Positions 42,345 through 50,820 of a stretch of DNA of 64,000 nucleotides are shown in pieces. Origin of the DNA: an uncultured Senegalimassilia sp. (lineage in GTDB: Bacteria > Actinomycetota > Coriobacteriia > Coriobacteriales > Eggerthellaceae). The stretch spans positions 1 to 64,000 of the forward strand of contig NZ_CAKUAT010000005.1 of assembly GCF_934636665.1 (NCBI RefSeq), written 5' to 3'. The notes under the pieces were generated by a model. It ran no database searches, was not told the origin of the DNA, and saw only the letters and a list, made by a program, of their open reading frames with translations. The position numbers were made by a program, and so were the translations under genes. Position 1 is the first letter of the stretch. The number at the start of each line of letters is the position of its first letter.

Positions 42345-43667
42345 TTATTCGTCTTCCTCTTGCTTGGGCTTCGGGGTGAGCACCAGCTTCACGCGATCGA
42401 TGCGGTGGCGGTCCATGCGCACCACCGTCAGCTTCGCCGTTGCCTCCTTGCCCTCGAGCGTCAGGCTCTCGCCCTCGGAGGGGATACGGTCGAGCACGTC
42501 CATGATCAGGCCGCCGAGCGTCTCGCAGTCCTCGGCGTCCTCGGGCGCGAAGCCGATAAGCTCCTCGAAGTCGCCCACGGCCATGCCGCCGTCGATCATC
42601 ATGGTGTCGTCGGTGAGCTTCTTCACCAGCTCGCTGTCAGAGTGGCGGTACTCATCGTCGACGTGGCCCACGATCTGCTCCATGATGTCGGTCATGGTGA
42701 CGATGCCGGCCGTGCCACCGTGCTCGTCGACCACCACGGCGATCTTCGTGGCGCCTTCCTGCAGCACCTGCAGCAGCTTCGCCACGGGGATGCTCTCGGG
42801 CACGGCCTCGATGGTGCGCACGGGCAGGTCATCGATGGTGGAGCCCTTCTGCATGAGGTACAGGTCCTTCACGTGCACGAAGCCCACGATGCGGTCCTTG
42901 GTCTCGCGGCACACGGGGTAGCGCGTGTACTTGTAACGCGTGACCAGCGCCATGTTCTCCTCCAGGGAGTCCTCGAGGTCGATGCACACCAGGTCGGTTC
43001 GCGGGGTCATGATGGCCTCGGCGTCCTTGTCGCCCAGGTCGAAGATGTTGTCCACGAACTCGTTCTGCTCGGGGTCGATCAGGCCGCTTTCCGTGGACTC
43101 GTCGATGAGCAGCTTGATCTCATCGCCCGTGTACACCTCGCGCTCGTTGGCCGGGTCGTGGCCGGTCAGGCGCACCACGCCGTTGGTGATGCCGTTGAAC
43201 AGGATCATGATGGGATAGGTGATCTTGTAGAACGCCATAAGCGGGCCGGCCGTGAACAGCGCGTAGCGCTCGGTGGCGAAGATGGCGAACGACTTGGGGA
43301 TCAGCTCGCCCACCACCACGTGCAGCGTGGTCATGATGAAGTAGCCGATGGCCACGGCCACCACGCTGACCAAGGCCTCAGGCAGATGCAGCATCTCGAA
43401 CAGCGGGCGGATGAGAGCGGAGAACGCGGGCTCGCCCAACCAGCCCAATGCCAGCGACGCCAACGTGATGCCCAGCTGACAGGCGGACAGATACTGGTTA
43501 ACGTTCTCGGCAATGTGCATGGCGCTTTTCGCACCCTTCTTGCCTTGCTCGACGGCCAGCTCGAGCTGGGACTTTCGAACGCGCACCAAAGCGAATTCGG
43601 CGATAACGAAAAACGCGTTCATAGCCAGGAACAAAACGACAAGAATCAGGCTTAAGCCTATGTGCAT
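42345..43667 (-). CDS. CNNM/CorC-HlyC family membrane protein
   Basis: A 440-residue protein with an N-terminal DUF21/CNNM membrane domain (about 1-190; NAFFVIAEFALVRVRKS, GELIPKSFAIF), a pair of CBS domains (about 205-335; IMTPRTDLVCID, VVVDEHGGTAGIVT) and a C-terminal CorC_HlyC domain (about 350-430). Family members transport or regulate Mg2+ or Co2+ efflux, with ATP or Mg2+ sensed by the CBS pair; the old label haemolysin is misleading. Confidence 0.93.
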   Translation of the reverse strand: MHIGLSLILVVLFLAMNAFFVIAEFALVRVRKSQLELAVEQGKKGAKSAMHIAENVNQYLSACQLGITLASLALGWLGEPAFSALIRPLFEMLHLPEALVSVVAVAIGYFIMTTLHVVVGELIPKSFAIFATERYALFTAGPLMAFYKITYPIMILFNGITNGVVRLTGHDPANEREVYTGDEIKLLIDESTESGLIDPEQNEFVDNIFDLGDKDAEAIMTPRTDLVCIDLEDSLEENMALVTRYKYTRYPVCRETKDRIVGFVHVKDLYLMQKGSTIDDLPVRTIEAVPESIPVAKLLQVLQEGATKIAVVVDEHGGTAGIVTMTDIMEQIVGHVDDEYRHSDSELVKKLTDDTMMIDGGMAVGDFEELIGFAPEDAEDCETLGGLIMDVLDRIPSEGESLTLEGKEATAKLTVVRMDRHRIDRVKLVLTPKPKQEEDE

Positions 43668-43847
43668 AAAAGCGGGTCTCCTTATGTCGGGTGCATATCA
43701 AAGAAGCGGGCACTTGGCCCGCCTCCCAGCCCTCCGGCGCGCCGGAGGCTTGCTAATCAGGTAGCTCTTCTATTTTGGCATGCGAACACGCATACACGGG
43801 GTTCCTTTACGCTATATCCAAAAGTTAGGCCGCGTTTTACGGAACCG

Positions 43848-44006
43848 TTACTTTTCGGAGCCGTCCTGCGGTTCCGGGGAAGCCGCGGCATTGACCTCCA
43901 TATCCCGGGTATGCTGGATGCCGTACGGCACGGAACGGACGAACGGGACGTCGCCGTCAAGTTTGAGCAGCTCGTCGTGATCGAAGGGCTTCATATGCAG
44001 GTTCAT
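43848..44006 (-). CDS. 52-aa ORF translationally coupled to xpt
   Basis: A 52-codon ORF whose ATG overlaps the xpt stop codon (ATGA). It begins MNLHMKPFDHDELLKLDGDV, is acidic and hydrophilic, and ends in ASPEPQDGSEK. The 4-bp overlap and good third-position G+C support expression. No family is recognised; it could be a small regulator or partner of the purine salvage enzyme. Confidence 0.6.
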   Translation of the reverse strand: MNLHMKPFDHDELLKLDGDVPFVRSVPYGIQHTRDMEVNAAASPEPQDGSEK

Positions 44007-44581
44007 CGACGGAATTCGATCTCACCGGTTTCGGGGTTCATGGACTGCACGATGGCCAGCGACTCCAGGTGGTAGCCGCGACGGCGCAGATCGTCGCCGC
44101 CGGGCTGGAAGCCCTTCTCCACGGCGATGCCGATGCCCTCGACCGTAGCGCCAGCTTCCTCGACCAGGTCGATAAGGCCGTTCAGGGCGCAACCGTTGGC
44201 CAGGAAGTCGTCGATGAGCAGCACGTGATCGTCGGCGTTCAGGAACTTCTTCGACACGATGACGTCGTAGATGCGCTGATGCGTGAACGACTGGATCTTC
44301 GTGGAGTACACGTCGCCATCAAGGTTGATGGACTGGCTTTTCTTCGCGAACACCACCGGCACATCGAAGTGCTGCGCCACCACGGCGGCGATGCCGATGC
44401 CCGACGCCTCGATGGTGAGGATCTTGTTGATGGGCGCGTCGGCGAACAGGCGCTTGAGCTCCTTGCCCATCTCGTTGAACAGGTTGATGTCCATCTGGTG
44501 GTTCAGAAAACCGTCCACCTTCAGAACGCCTTCCGACTTCACCACACCGTCGCGCCTGATGCGCTCTTCAAGCAGTTCCAC
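44003..44581 (-). CDS. xpt: Xanthine phosphoribosyltransferase
   Basis: A 192-residue purine salvage enzyme that converts xanthine and PRPP to XMP. The N-terminal MELLEERIRRDGVVKSEGVLKVDGFLNHQ pattern and the PRPP loop VLLIDDFLANGCAL are typical of Gram-positive Xpt. The start is GTG at 44581, 8 nt after GAGGG. It follows the amino-acid permease by 45 bp and overlaps the 52-aa ORF. No purine riboswitch is seen upstream. Confidence 0.94.
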   Translation of the reverse strand: MELLEERIRRDGVVKSEGVLKVDGFLNHQMDINLFNEMGKELKRLFADAPINKILTIEASGIGIAAVVAQHFDVPVVFAKKSQSINLDGDVYSTKIQSFTHQRIYDVIVSKKFLNADDHVLLIDDFLANGCALNGLIDLVEEAGATVEGIGIAVEKGFQPGGDDLRRRGYHLESLAIVQSMNPETGEIEFRR

Positions 44582-44626
44582 TGTCTTATCCCTCTTCCGA
44601 TTCCTACCTATACCATGCGGCTTGCG

Positions 44627-46147
44627 CTAAATGGAAACCGTTCCCGTGACCAGCAGGCCGATCGACACGATGGCCGCGATGAGGATGACGGCGGCCACCA
44701 CGCGATCGAGCGTGTTGTCCAAGAACGGCTGGCTACGCTCCCTCTTGCCCTTGATATATAGCAAGATGCCAGGAGCATACAGGATAGACATGAGTGTAAC
44801 GCCGACGGCGCCGCTTGCCCATGCAAGGAACACGCTGTAGATGACGCCGAGGACGGCGAACACGCGCCAAACGGGCACGGGAGCGCCCAGCTTACCTTTG
44901 AAGGAATCGGCCTCGGTAAAGGCGACCTTCGCGAAATACGCGGCCGAAAGCAGGTACGGCAGCAAGATCATGCCGGCGGACAGCGCGTAGAAGAACTGGT
45001 ACGTGCTCTCCGAGAATAGCATGATGACGAGGAACACCTCGATGATCAGGTTCGTGACGACCAGCGTGACGATGGGCGCGCCCTTCTTGTTCACACGGGC
45101 GAACGCCTTCACGAAACCGCCCTGAGCGGCCGCCTCGTAGGGGCACTCGGCGGAGAGCACGGTGTAGCCGAGCATGGCGCCGACCAGGGACAGCACCACG
45201 CCGCCATTGATGAGCGTGGCGCCCCACGGGCCGACGGCGCGCTCCATGACGCCGGCGAGCGCCGGGTTGGACAGCTCGGACAGCTCGGAGAGCGGCATGA
45301 CGCCCATGGACAGGGTGGAGACCAGCAGATAGATGGTGAGCACGCAGATGAAGGCGATGACGGTGGCCTTGCCCACGTCGCTGTCCTTCTTGGCGCGGCC
45401 GGAGATGGCCACGGCGCCCTCGATGCCGAGGAACACCCAGATGGTGACCATCATGGTGCCGCTGACCTGCTCGAAGAACGTCATGCCCTCCACCGAACCG
45501 TGCGCCATGTTCTCCATGAAGATGTTCACGTCGAACTTCTGGAAGAAGATGATGGCAGTGAGCGCGACGAAAATGGGGACGAACTTGCTGATGGTGATGA
45601 TCAGGTTGACGCCCGCCGCCTCCTTCACGCCGCGGCTGACCAGGAACGCGTAGAACCAGATGATGCAGCTGGCCGCGATGACGGAGGCCAGGTTGTTGCC
45701 CGTGCCGAAGACGGGGAAGAAGTAAGACAAGGCGCCGCACAGGAGCGCGGAGAAGCTGACGGTGCACAGGATGGCCGAGATCCAGTAGCCCCAGGCGCTG
45801 TTGAAGCCCAGGAAGTCGCCGAAACCGGCGGCCGCGTAGCTGTAGATGCCGCCCTTGAGCTGGGGCTTAAGGCGAGACAGCGCGAAAAACGTCATAACCA
45901 GGCACAGCACGCCCACAGCCGAGATGCCCCAAGCCGTGAGGATAGCGGCGCCGCTGGCGCCATGGGCCGCCTGATCGCCGGACAGCGTGAACACGCCGGC
46001 GCCGAGGATCAGCGTGATGACCGACGCTACTAGACGGAAAATGCCCAGCTTGCCGTGATGTTCCATATCATGCAGCGCGCCGGACCCGGTTGCCACCGTG
46101 CCGGAAGCGGCCATAGAAGCGCCTGCCGCTTCGTTAGCGTTGTTCAT
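44627..46147 (-). CDS. APC-family amino acid permease/antiporter
   Basis: A 506-residue transporter with about 12-13 hydrophobic segments, in the basic amino-acid/polyamine antiporter group (ArcD-like) of the APC superfamily: LGIFRLVASVITLILGAGVFTLSGDQA at the N-terminus and KGGIYSYAAAGFGDFLGFNSAWGYW in the third-fourth helices. ATG 46147 follows GAGGAGG. Arginine:ornithine exchange would suit the arginine-using Eggerthellaceae, but the substrate is not proven. Confidence 0.88.
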   Translation of the reverse strand: MNNANEAAGASMAASGTVATGSGALHDMEHHGKLGIFRLVASVITLILGAGVFTLSGDQAAHGASGAAILTAWGISAVGVLCLVMTFFALSRLKPQLKGGIYSYAAAGFGDFLGFNSAWGYWISAILCTVSFSALLCGALSYFFPVFGTGNNLASVIAASCIIWFYAFLVSRGVKEAAGVNLIITISKFVPIFVALTAIIFFQKFDVNIFMENMAHGSVEGMTFFEQVSGTMMVTIWVFLGIEGAVAISGRAKKDSDVGKATVIAFICVLTIYLLVSTLSMGVMPLSELSELSNPALAGVMERAVGPWGATLINGGVVLSLVGAMLGYTVLSAECPYEAAAQGGFVKAFARVNKKGAPIVTLVVTNLIIEVFLVIMLFSESTYQFFYALSAGMILLPYLLSAAYFAKVAFTEADSFKGKLGAPVPVWRVFAVLGVIYSVFLAWASGAVGVTLMSILYAPGILLYIKGKRERSQPFLDNTLDRVVAAVILIAAIVSIGLLVTGTVSI

Positions 46148-46475
46148 CGAACCCTCCTCGTCAGAGTAAATAGTTCTCACCACTATACCCCACACGAGGC
46201 TATATAAAGGATTCGTAAAGGATATTTTCCGATGCAAATGAATAATGCCTGGGGTGTATGCGCGGTTTTGCGTGAGGCGATTCACACGGCGGGGCACGCG
46301 CGAAGCCGGGCCGGAGACGCAGGGCGACGCGCGCCAAGGTCGCGGCCGCGTGGGAAGCGGCTCTGCGCGTCAAGGACGCAGCGGCCCGAAAAGGCGAGCA
46401 CCGTTCGCCGGAACGGCGACGACCCGAGGGGAACGATGCCTCGGGCCGCCATGACGCCGCCGGGGACGGCGAGCG
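46148..46475. other. Intergenic region
   Basis: 328 bp. A hairpin at 46423-46445 (CCCGAGG/CCTCGGG) may end the menE-menC transcript. A TATAGT on the minus strand near 46185 may be the permease -10, but its -35 is poor. Nothing else is recognised. Confidence 0.4.
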
Positions 46476-49325
46476 CTATTCGTATGTCTGCTGGTCGATG
46501 AGCACGCGCGACAAGGCGGAGCGATCGAGCGCGCAGCCCAAACCGTGCTCATGGCCTCGGCGCTCGAGCGTGACCGTCCCGCGCTCCACCGTGTACGGCG
46601 GGTCGGTAACGTCGACGTCGAAGTAGCGCGAGGTGGCGCCGATGTCGCCCGCGTCGACCACGCCGGGCAGCATCTGGAACGCCGCATGCACGCGCCGCGA
46701 GATGCCGGTGTCGTACATACCGCCCATCCACACGCTCATGCCGCGCGCGTTCGCCATGCGGACGAACTGCAGCGCAGGCTGGATGCCGCCGAATTTCCCG
46801 ATCTTGAGCGCGTAGCACTTCAGCTCCTGATGCTTGAGCGCCTTCGCCAGATCGTTTGCGGTGAAGATGGACTCGTCCAGGCACACCGCCGTTTGGATGC
46901 GCCGCTGCAGCTGTGCCAAGCGCGCGAACAGGTCGTGCGGACCGTTTGCCGGCGCGCGCCGCGGATCGAGGGGTTCCTCGATCCAGGCGATGCCCAGCGC
47001 ATCGAGGCCGCGCAGCACGTCAAGGTCCCGCTCGGTGAAGCTTTGGTTCGCGTCCAGCGATATGACCAGGTCGGGGAACGCCTCGCGCACCGCCTGCACG
47101 CAAAATGGCGCAGTACCCGGCGTCACCTTCAGCTTCACGCGCGCGTACCCGTCATCCACGCAGCGCTGAACGGCGGCCAGCGTGTCCGACACCGAGCCTA
47201 CGGGCACGGCGGCCCCTGCCAACGCCGATGCGGGGCGACCATCTTCGGGCGCCTGCCCGCCGATGAGCCGCCACAGCGGCTGTCCTACGATCTTCCCGTA
47301 CAGGTCCCATAGCGCCGGCTCGATGGCCCCGCGCGCCATAGGCAGCGCATCGGCGCCCGGGCACGCCGCCAGCAGGCCGTCGGCCTCGGAGGGGTGCAGG
47401 AACACCGTGTTCAGCACCAGGGGGATGAGCTGCTCCTGCAGGATGCGCAGGTCCTGGTCGAGCGTTTCGGGCAGATACCAGTCGGTGGGGAAGGCCGCGC
47501 ACTCGCCCAGGCCCGTGCGACCGGCATGGTCGACCACCTCCACCAGCAGCGATTCGCGGAACGACAGCGTCCCCTTCGCCGTGGCGAAGGGCTTGCGGAA
47601 CGGCAGGCGGATGCGGTACAGGTTCACGCGCTTGACCTCGATGCGCTGCTCGTAGAGCTTGCGCAGGGCCGAGCGGTCCACCTTGCCGATGCCCGTGCGC
47701 GGGAAGGAATCCAGCACGAACAGGTGCTTGGGCTGGTACACGCGCGACAGCTGGGACGCCACGCTGCGCGCCGCCTCCTGGGCGAATATTCGGTCGGAAA
47801 CGGTGCGGCCGCGCTGCCCCGCGACGCTCGTGCCGACGGAGGCCGACAGGGGCCTGGGCAGGTCGTACGCCGCATCGCGCTCGATGAAGCCGACCGGGCG
47901 GCGGCCCCACTTCTCGTCGGGCGCGCCGAAGATGTACGCGTCGGCCACGCCGGGCACGCGCAGCAGCTTCTCGCGGATCTCGGCGGGGTAGACGTTCTCC
48001 CCGCCCGAGATGAACATGTCGTCGGTGCGCTCCTTCACGTACAGCTTGCCGTCGGGCGCGATGGCCGCCGTGTCGCCGGTGAGGAAGAACCCGTCGGCCG
48101 TGTAGGCGGCCCGCGCGTTCAGGTAGCCGGAGAACAGCCCGGGGCCGCGCACGGCAAGGCGGCCGAACCCGTCGGGGCCGGCGTCCACGATGCGCGCCTC
48201 ATAGCCGGGAAGCAGCTGCATGCCGCCCGTGAAACCGGGCAGCACCAGGGAGTTCGCGATGTTGCTGGACGTCTCGGTCATGCCGTAGCTGGCGTACACG
48301 CGGGCACGCGCGGCCAGGGCGCTGCCGAGCGTCTGCGCGTTCAACGGGCCCCCGCCCAGCAGGATGCACACATAGCGGCGCAGCTGATCGGCGTTCGGCG
48401 CCGCCAGCATGTCCTGCAGCATCTTGTCGACCACCGAGATGTGGGTGGCGCCACGACGGGCGGCGTCGGCCAGCACGCGGCGGGCGTCGAAGCGCTCGTA
48501 GAGGATGAACGGGTTCGCGTTCAGGAAGCTGCGCACCACCATCTGCAGGCCGCCCACGTGGTACAGGGGCAGCGCTGCCTGCCACAGGCCCTCGCCGCGG
48601 CGGTTGAGCGCGGCGTTCGAAACCGCCGCCGAGCCGCACAGGTTGTCCCAGGTCAGGGGAACGGCCTTCGAGCGGCCAGTGGTGCCGGAGGTGAACATGA
48701 CCACCGCCACGGCACCGTGGTCGAACACGTGCGCGCCGCGTTCGGCGAAATGGATGACGCTTTCCACGGCGTCCTGGCGGGCAACGTCCTCGCGGCGGCG
48801 CGCCGCCGCCTGGCGGCCGTGGCCCGCGCGGCCGAGCGCGCGGGTGGTGCGGGCCTCGGCGGTGGCGATGTTGGTGCGAGCGGCGAAGGCCGTGCGCTGC
48901 GCATGGCCGCGACCGTGCGCAGCCGTCTCGGCGGTGCCGGTGGCCTCGTCGGCCACGGTCTGCAGCAGGTGCCCCGCGTTCGACATGTCCACGGTATAGG
49001 AGACGGTCACGGCACGGGAACGCTGCAGATCGAGCAAGCGCGCCTGCTTCTCAGCGTCGGTCAGGCGCGTGTTCATGGTGATGAGCGAGAACCCGCCGTA
49101 GGCGGCCGCGAGCAGCATGATGACGAAAGCCGGGTTGTTCGGCAGGTCGATCACCACGGCGTCGCCCGGCTCGACGCCCCTTCGACGCAACAGGCTGGCC
49201 AGGCCCGCCGCCATCATGCGGGCTTCCCTATACGAGAACGCTTCCACGTTCCCTTCCTTGTCGACAAACGTGAAGCATGTGCGCTGCGGGTTCTGCCGCA
49301 CCATGCCTTCGAATACGCCGATCAT
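46476..49325 (-). CDS. menE-menC: MenE-MenC fusion (OSB-CoA ligase / OSB synthase)
   Basis: A 949-residue bifunctional protein of the classical menaquinone pathway. Residues 1-about 560 are MenE, an acyl-CoA synthetase: VVMFTSGTTGRSKAV (P-loop), ASYGMTETSS, LTGDTA and GIGKVDRSALR; a low-complexity Ala/Arg insert lies at about 130-195. Residues about 562-949 are MenC, an enolase-superfamily synthase: VKLKV (K-x-K), DANQS, WIEEP, CLDES and ALKIGKFGG. The frame is unbroken through the joint, so it is a true fusion as read. MenC makes o-succinylbenzoate, which MenE activates with CoA. It is last in the cluster after menB. Confidence 0.93.
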   Translation of the reverse strand: MIGVFEGMVRQNPQRTCFTFVDKEGNVEAFSYREARMMAAGLASLLRRRGVEPGDAVVIDLPNNPAFVIMLLAAAYGGFSLITMNTRLTDAEKQARLLDLQRSRAVTVSYTVDMSNAGHLLQTVADEATGTAETAAHGRGHAQRTAFAARTNIATAEARTTRALGRAGHGRQAAARRREDVARQDAVESVIHFAERGAHVFDHGAVAVVMFTSGTTGRSKAVPLTWDNLCGSAAVSNAALNRRGEGLWQAALPLYHVGGLQMVVRSFLNANPFILYERFDARRVLADAARRGATHISVVDKMLQDMLAAPNADQLRRYVCILLGGGPLNAQTLGSALAARARVYASYGMTETSSNIANSLVLPGFTGGMQLLPGYEARIVDAGPDGFGRLAVRGPGLFSGYLNARAAYTADGFFLTGDTAAIAPDGKLYVKERTDDMFISGGENVYPAEIREKLLRVPGVADAYIFGAPDEKWGRRPVGFIERDAAYDLPRPLSASVGTSVAGQRGRTVSDRIFAQEAARSVASQLSRVYQPKHLFVLDSFPRTGIGKVDRSALRKLYEQRIEVKRVNLYRIRLPFRKPFATAKGTLSFRESLLVEVVDHAGRTGLGECAAFPTDWYLPETLDQDLRILQEQLIPLVLNTVFLHPSEADGLLAACPGADALPMARGAIEPALWDLYGKIVGQPLWRLIGGQAPEDGRPASALAGAAVPVGSVSDTLAAVQRCVDDGYARVKLKVTPGTAPFCVQAVREAFPDLVISLDANQSFTERDLDVLRGLDALGIAWIEEPLDPRRAPANGPHDLFARLAQLQRRIQTAVCLDESIFTANDLAKALKHQELKCYALKIGKFGGIQPALQFVRMANARGMSVWMGGMYDTGISRRVHAAFQMLPGVVDAGDIGATSRYFDVDVTDPPYTVERGTVTLERRGHEHGLGCALDRSALSRVLIDQQTYE

Positions 49326-49367
49326 GAGGGTTCTGTGCCTACCTTTGCCTTGAACTGCTGAAACGAC

Positions 49368-50207
49368 TTACGGGAACTTCGGGTACTTGGAGAAGTCGGG
49401 CTTGCGCTTCTCCTTGAACGCGTCGCGGCCCTCCTTCGCCTCGTCGGTGGTGTAGTACAGCAACGTGGCGTCGCCGGCGAACTGCTGCAAACCGGCCAAG
49501 CCGTCGGTGGCGGCGTTGAAGGACGCCTTCATGAAGCGCAGCGCCGTGGGGCTGAACTGCAGCATCTCGCGCGCCCACTGCACGGTCTCCTCCTCGAGCT
49601 GCTCGAAGGGCACCACCTTGTTGACCATGCCCATGTCGAGCGCCTCCTGCGCCGTGTACTGGCGGCACAGGTACCAGATCTCGCGCGCCTTCTTCTGGCC
49701 GACCATGGCCGCCAGGTAGCCCGCGCCGTAGCCGGCGTCGAAGCTGCCCACCTTCGGTCCCGTTTGGCCGAACTTCGCCGTTTCCGCGGCGATGGACAGG
49801 TCGCACAGGATGTGCAGCACGTGGCCGCCGCCGATGGCGTAACCGTTGACCATGGCGATGACGGGCTTGGGCACCACGCGGATCAGGCGCTGCAGGTCGA
49901 GCACGTTCAGGCGGGGGATGTTGTCCTCGCCGACGTAGCCGCCGTTGCCGCGGATCTTCTGGTCGCCGCCGCTGCAGAACGCCTCGTCCTCATGACGGCC
50001 GCCGTGGTTGGCGCCCGTGAGGATGATGACGCCGACGGAGGCGTCGTCGCGCGCCACGGAGAACGCGTCGTACATCTCGTTGACCGTCAGGGGCGTGAAG
50101 GCGTTGCGCCTGGCGGGACGGTTGATGGTGATCTTCGCGATGCCCTCGTACGTTTCGTAGACGATCTCGCGGTATTGCTTTCCAGGTTGCCACTGGATGT
50201 CGCTCAT
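49368..50207 (-). CDS. menB: MenB, 1,4-dihydroxy-2-naphthoyl-CoA synthase
   Basis: A 279-residue crotonase-family enzyme that closes the second ring of the naphthoquinone. It shows the family pattern EAFCSGGDQKIRG, VIAMVNGYAIGGGHVLHILCDLSIAAE and GPKVGSFDAGYGAGYLA; the C-terminus KRKPDFSKYPKFP is typical of MenB. The stop is 42 bp before the menE-menC start, so they share a transcript. Confidence 0.96.
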   Translation of the reverse strand: MSDIQWQPGKQYREIVYETYEGIAKITINRPARRNAFTPLTVNEMYDAFSVARDDASVGVIILTGANHGGRHEDEAFCSGGDQKIRGNGGYVGEDNIPRLNVLDLQRLIRVVPKPVIAMVNGYAIGGGHVLHILCDLSIAAETAKFGQTGPKVGSFDAGYGAGYLAAMVGQKKAREIWYLCRQYTAQEALDMGMVNKVVPFEQLEEETVQWAREMLQFSPTALRFMKASFNAATDGLAGLQQFAGDATLLYYTTDEAKEGRDAFKEKRKPDFSKYPKFP

Positions 50208-50378
50208 GTGATTCCTTCCGCTGCTACGCGAAAACGCAAGGGTTTGCGCGAAGTTTTACGTGTACGAAACAATGGTAGCGAATTCGCCCGACATAAGCAC
50301 GCTCCGCACGATATCCGCATCGTACGGAGCGTCTCAACGGGTTCCCTATTCCGATGCGCGGCCAGGCCGCGCGGCTTG

Positions 50379-50735
50379 CTACAGGGCGGCGCGCAGGGCC
50401 TCCGCCGTTTTGCCGTACTCGGCTTCCACAGGCGCGAACAGCTCCTTTGCCCGCGTAAGGTCTGCCGGCTTGGCGCGCAGCTCGTCGGTCAGCGCGTTCG
50501 ACGGCTCGTACAGGCCGGTGAATCCCATGTTCTGCGCGATGCCCTTCAGCGTGTGGGAGGCAAGGAACGCGGCATCCGCGTTGCCGTCCCGCAGCGCTTC
50601 GCCCAGCTGCTCGAAGCTGGGGTCCTCCAGGAACTTCTCGGAGAAGCGCACGATGAGCGCCTCGCTGGTGAAACGACGCATCACGTCGTTGAAATCGGCT
50701 CCTACCTGGTTATATGCGTTCTCGATCGTGCTCAT
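50379..50735 (-). CDS. Hpt-domain phosphotransfer protein
   Basis: A 118-residue histidine phosphotransfer protein: an all-helical domain with the phosphorylatable His in ASHTLKGIAQNMGF near residue 61. It has no kinase domain, so it would shuttle phosphate between a hybrid kinase and a receiver. The upstream gene encodes a receiver-containing GGDEF/HD-GYP protein, the obvious partner. It lies within the men cluster, 171 bp before menB. Confidence 0.9.
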   Translation of the reverse strand: MSTIENAYNQVGADFNDVMRRFTSEALIVRFSEKFLEDPSFEQLGEALRDGNADAAFLASHTLKGIAQNMGFTGLYEPSNALTDELRAKPADLTRAKELFAPVEAEYGKTAEALRAAL

Positions 50736-50820
50736 GGCCTATCTCGCCTTTCCTTGATGGACTGTTTTCGTCATCGGGGCGCCCGCCTTCGATCAAGCTC
50801 CCGCGCTTTCCCGCCCCTCG

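Noticed and set aside
47394..49361. 655-codon plus-strand open frame
   Set aside because: Antisense to the menE-menC fusion, which has full active-site motifs.
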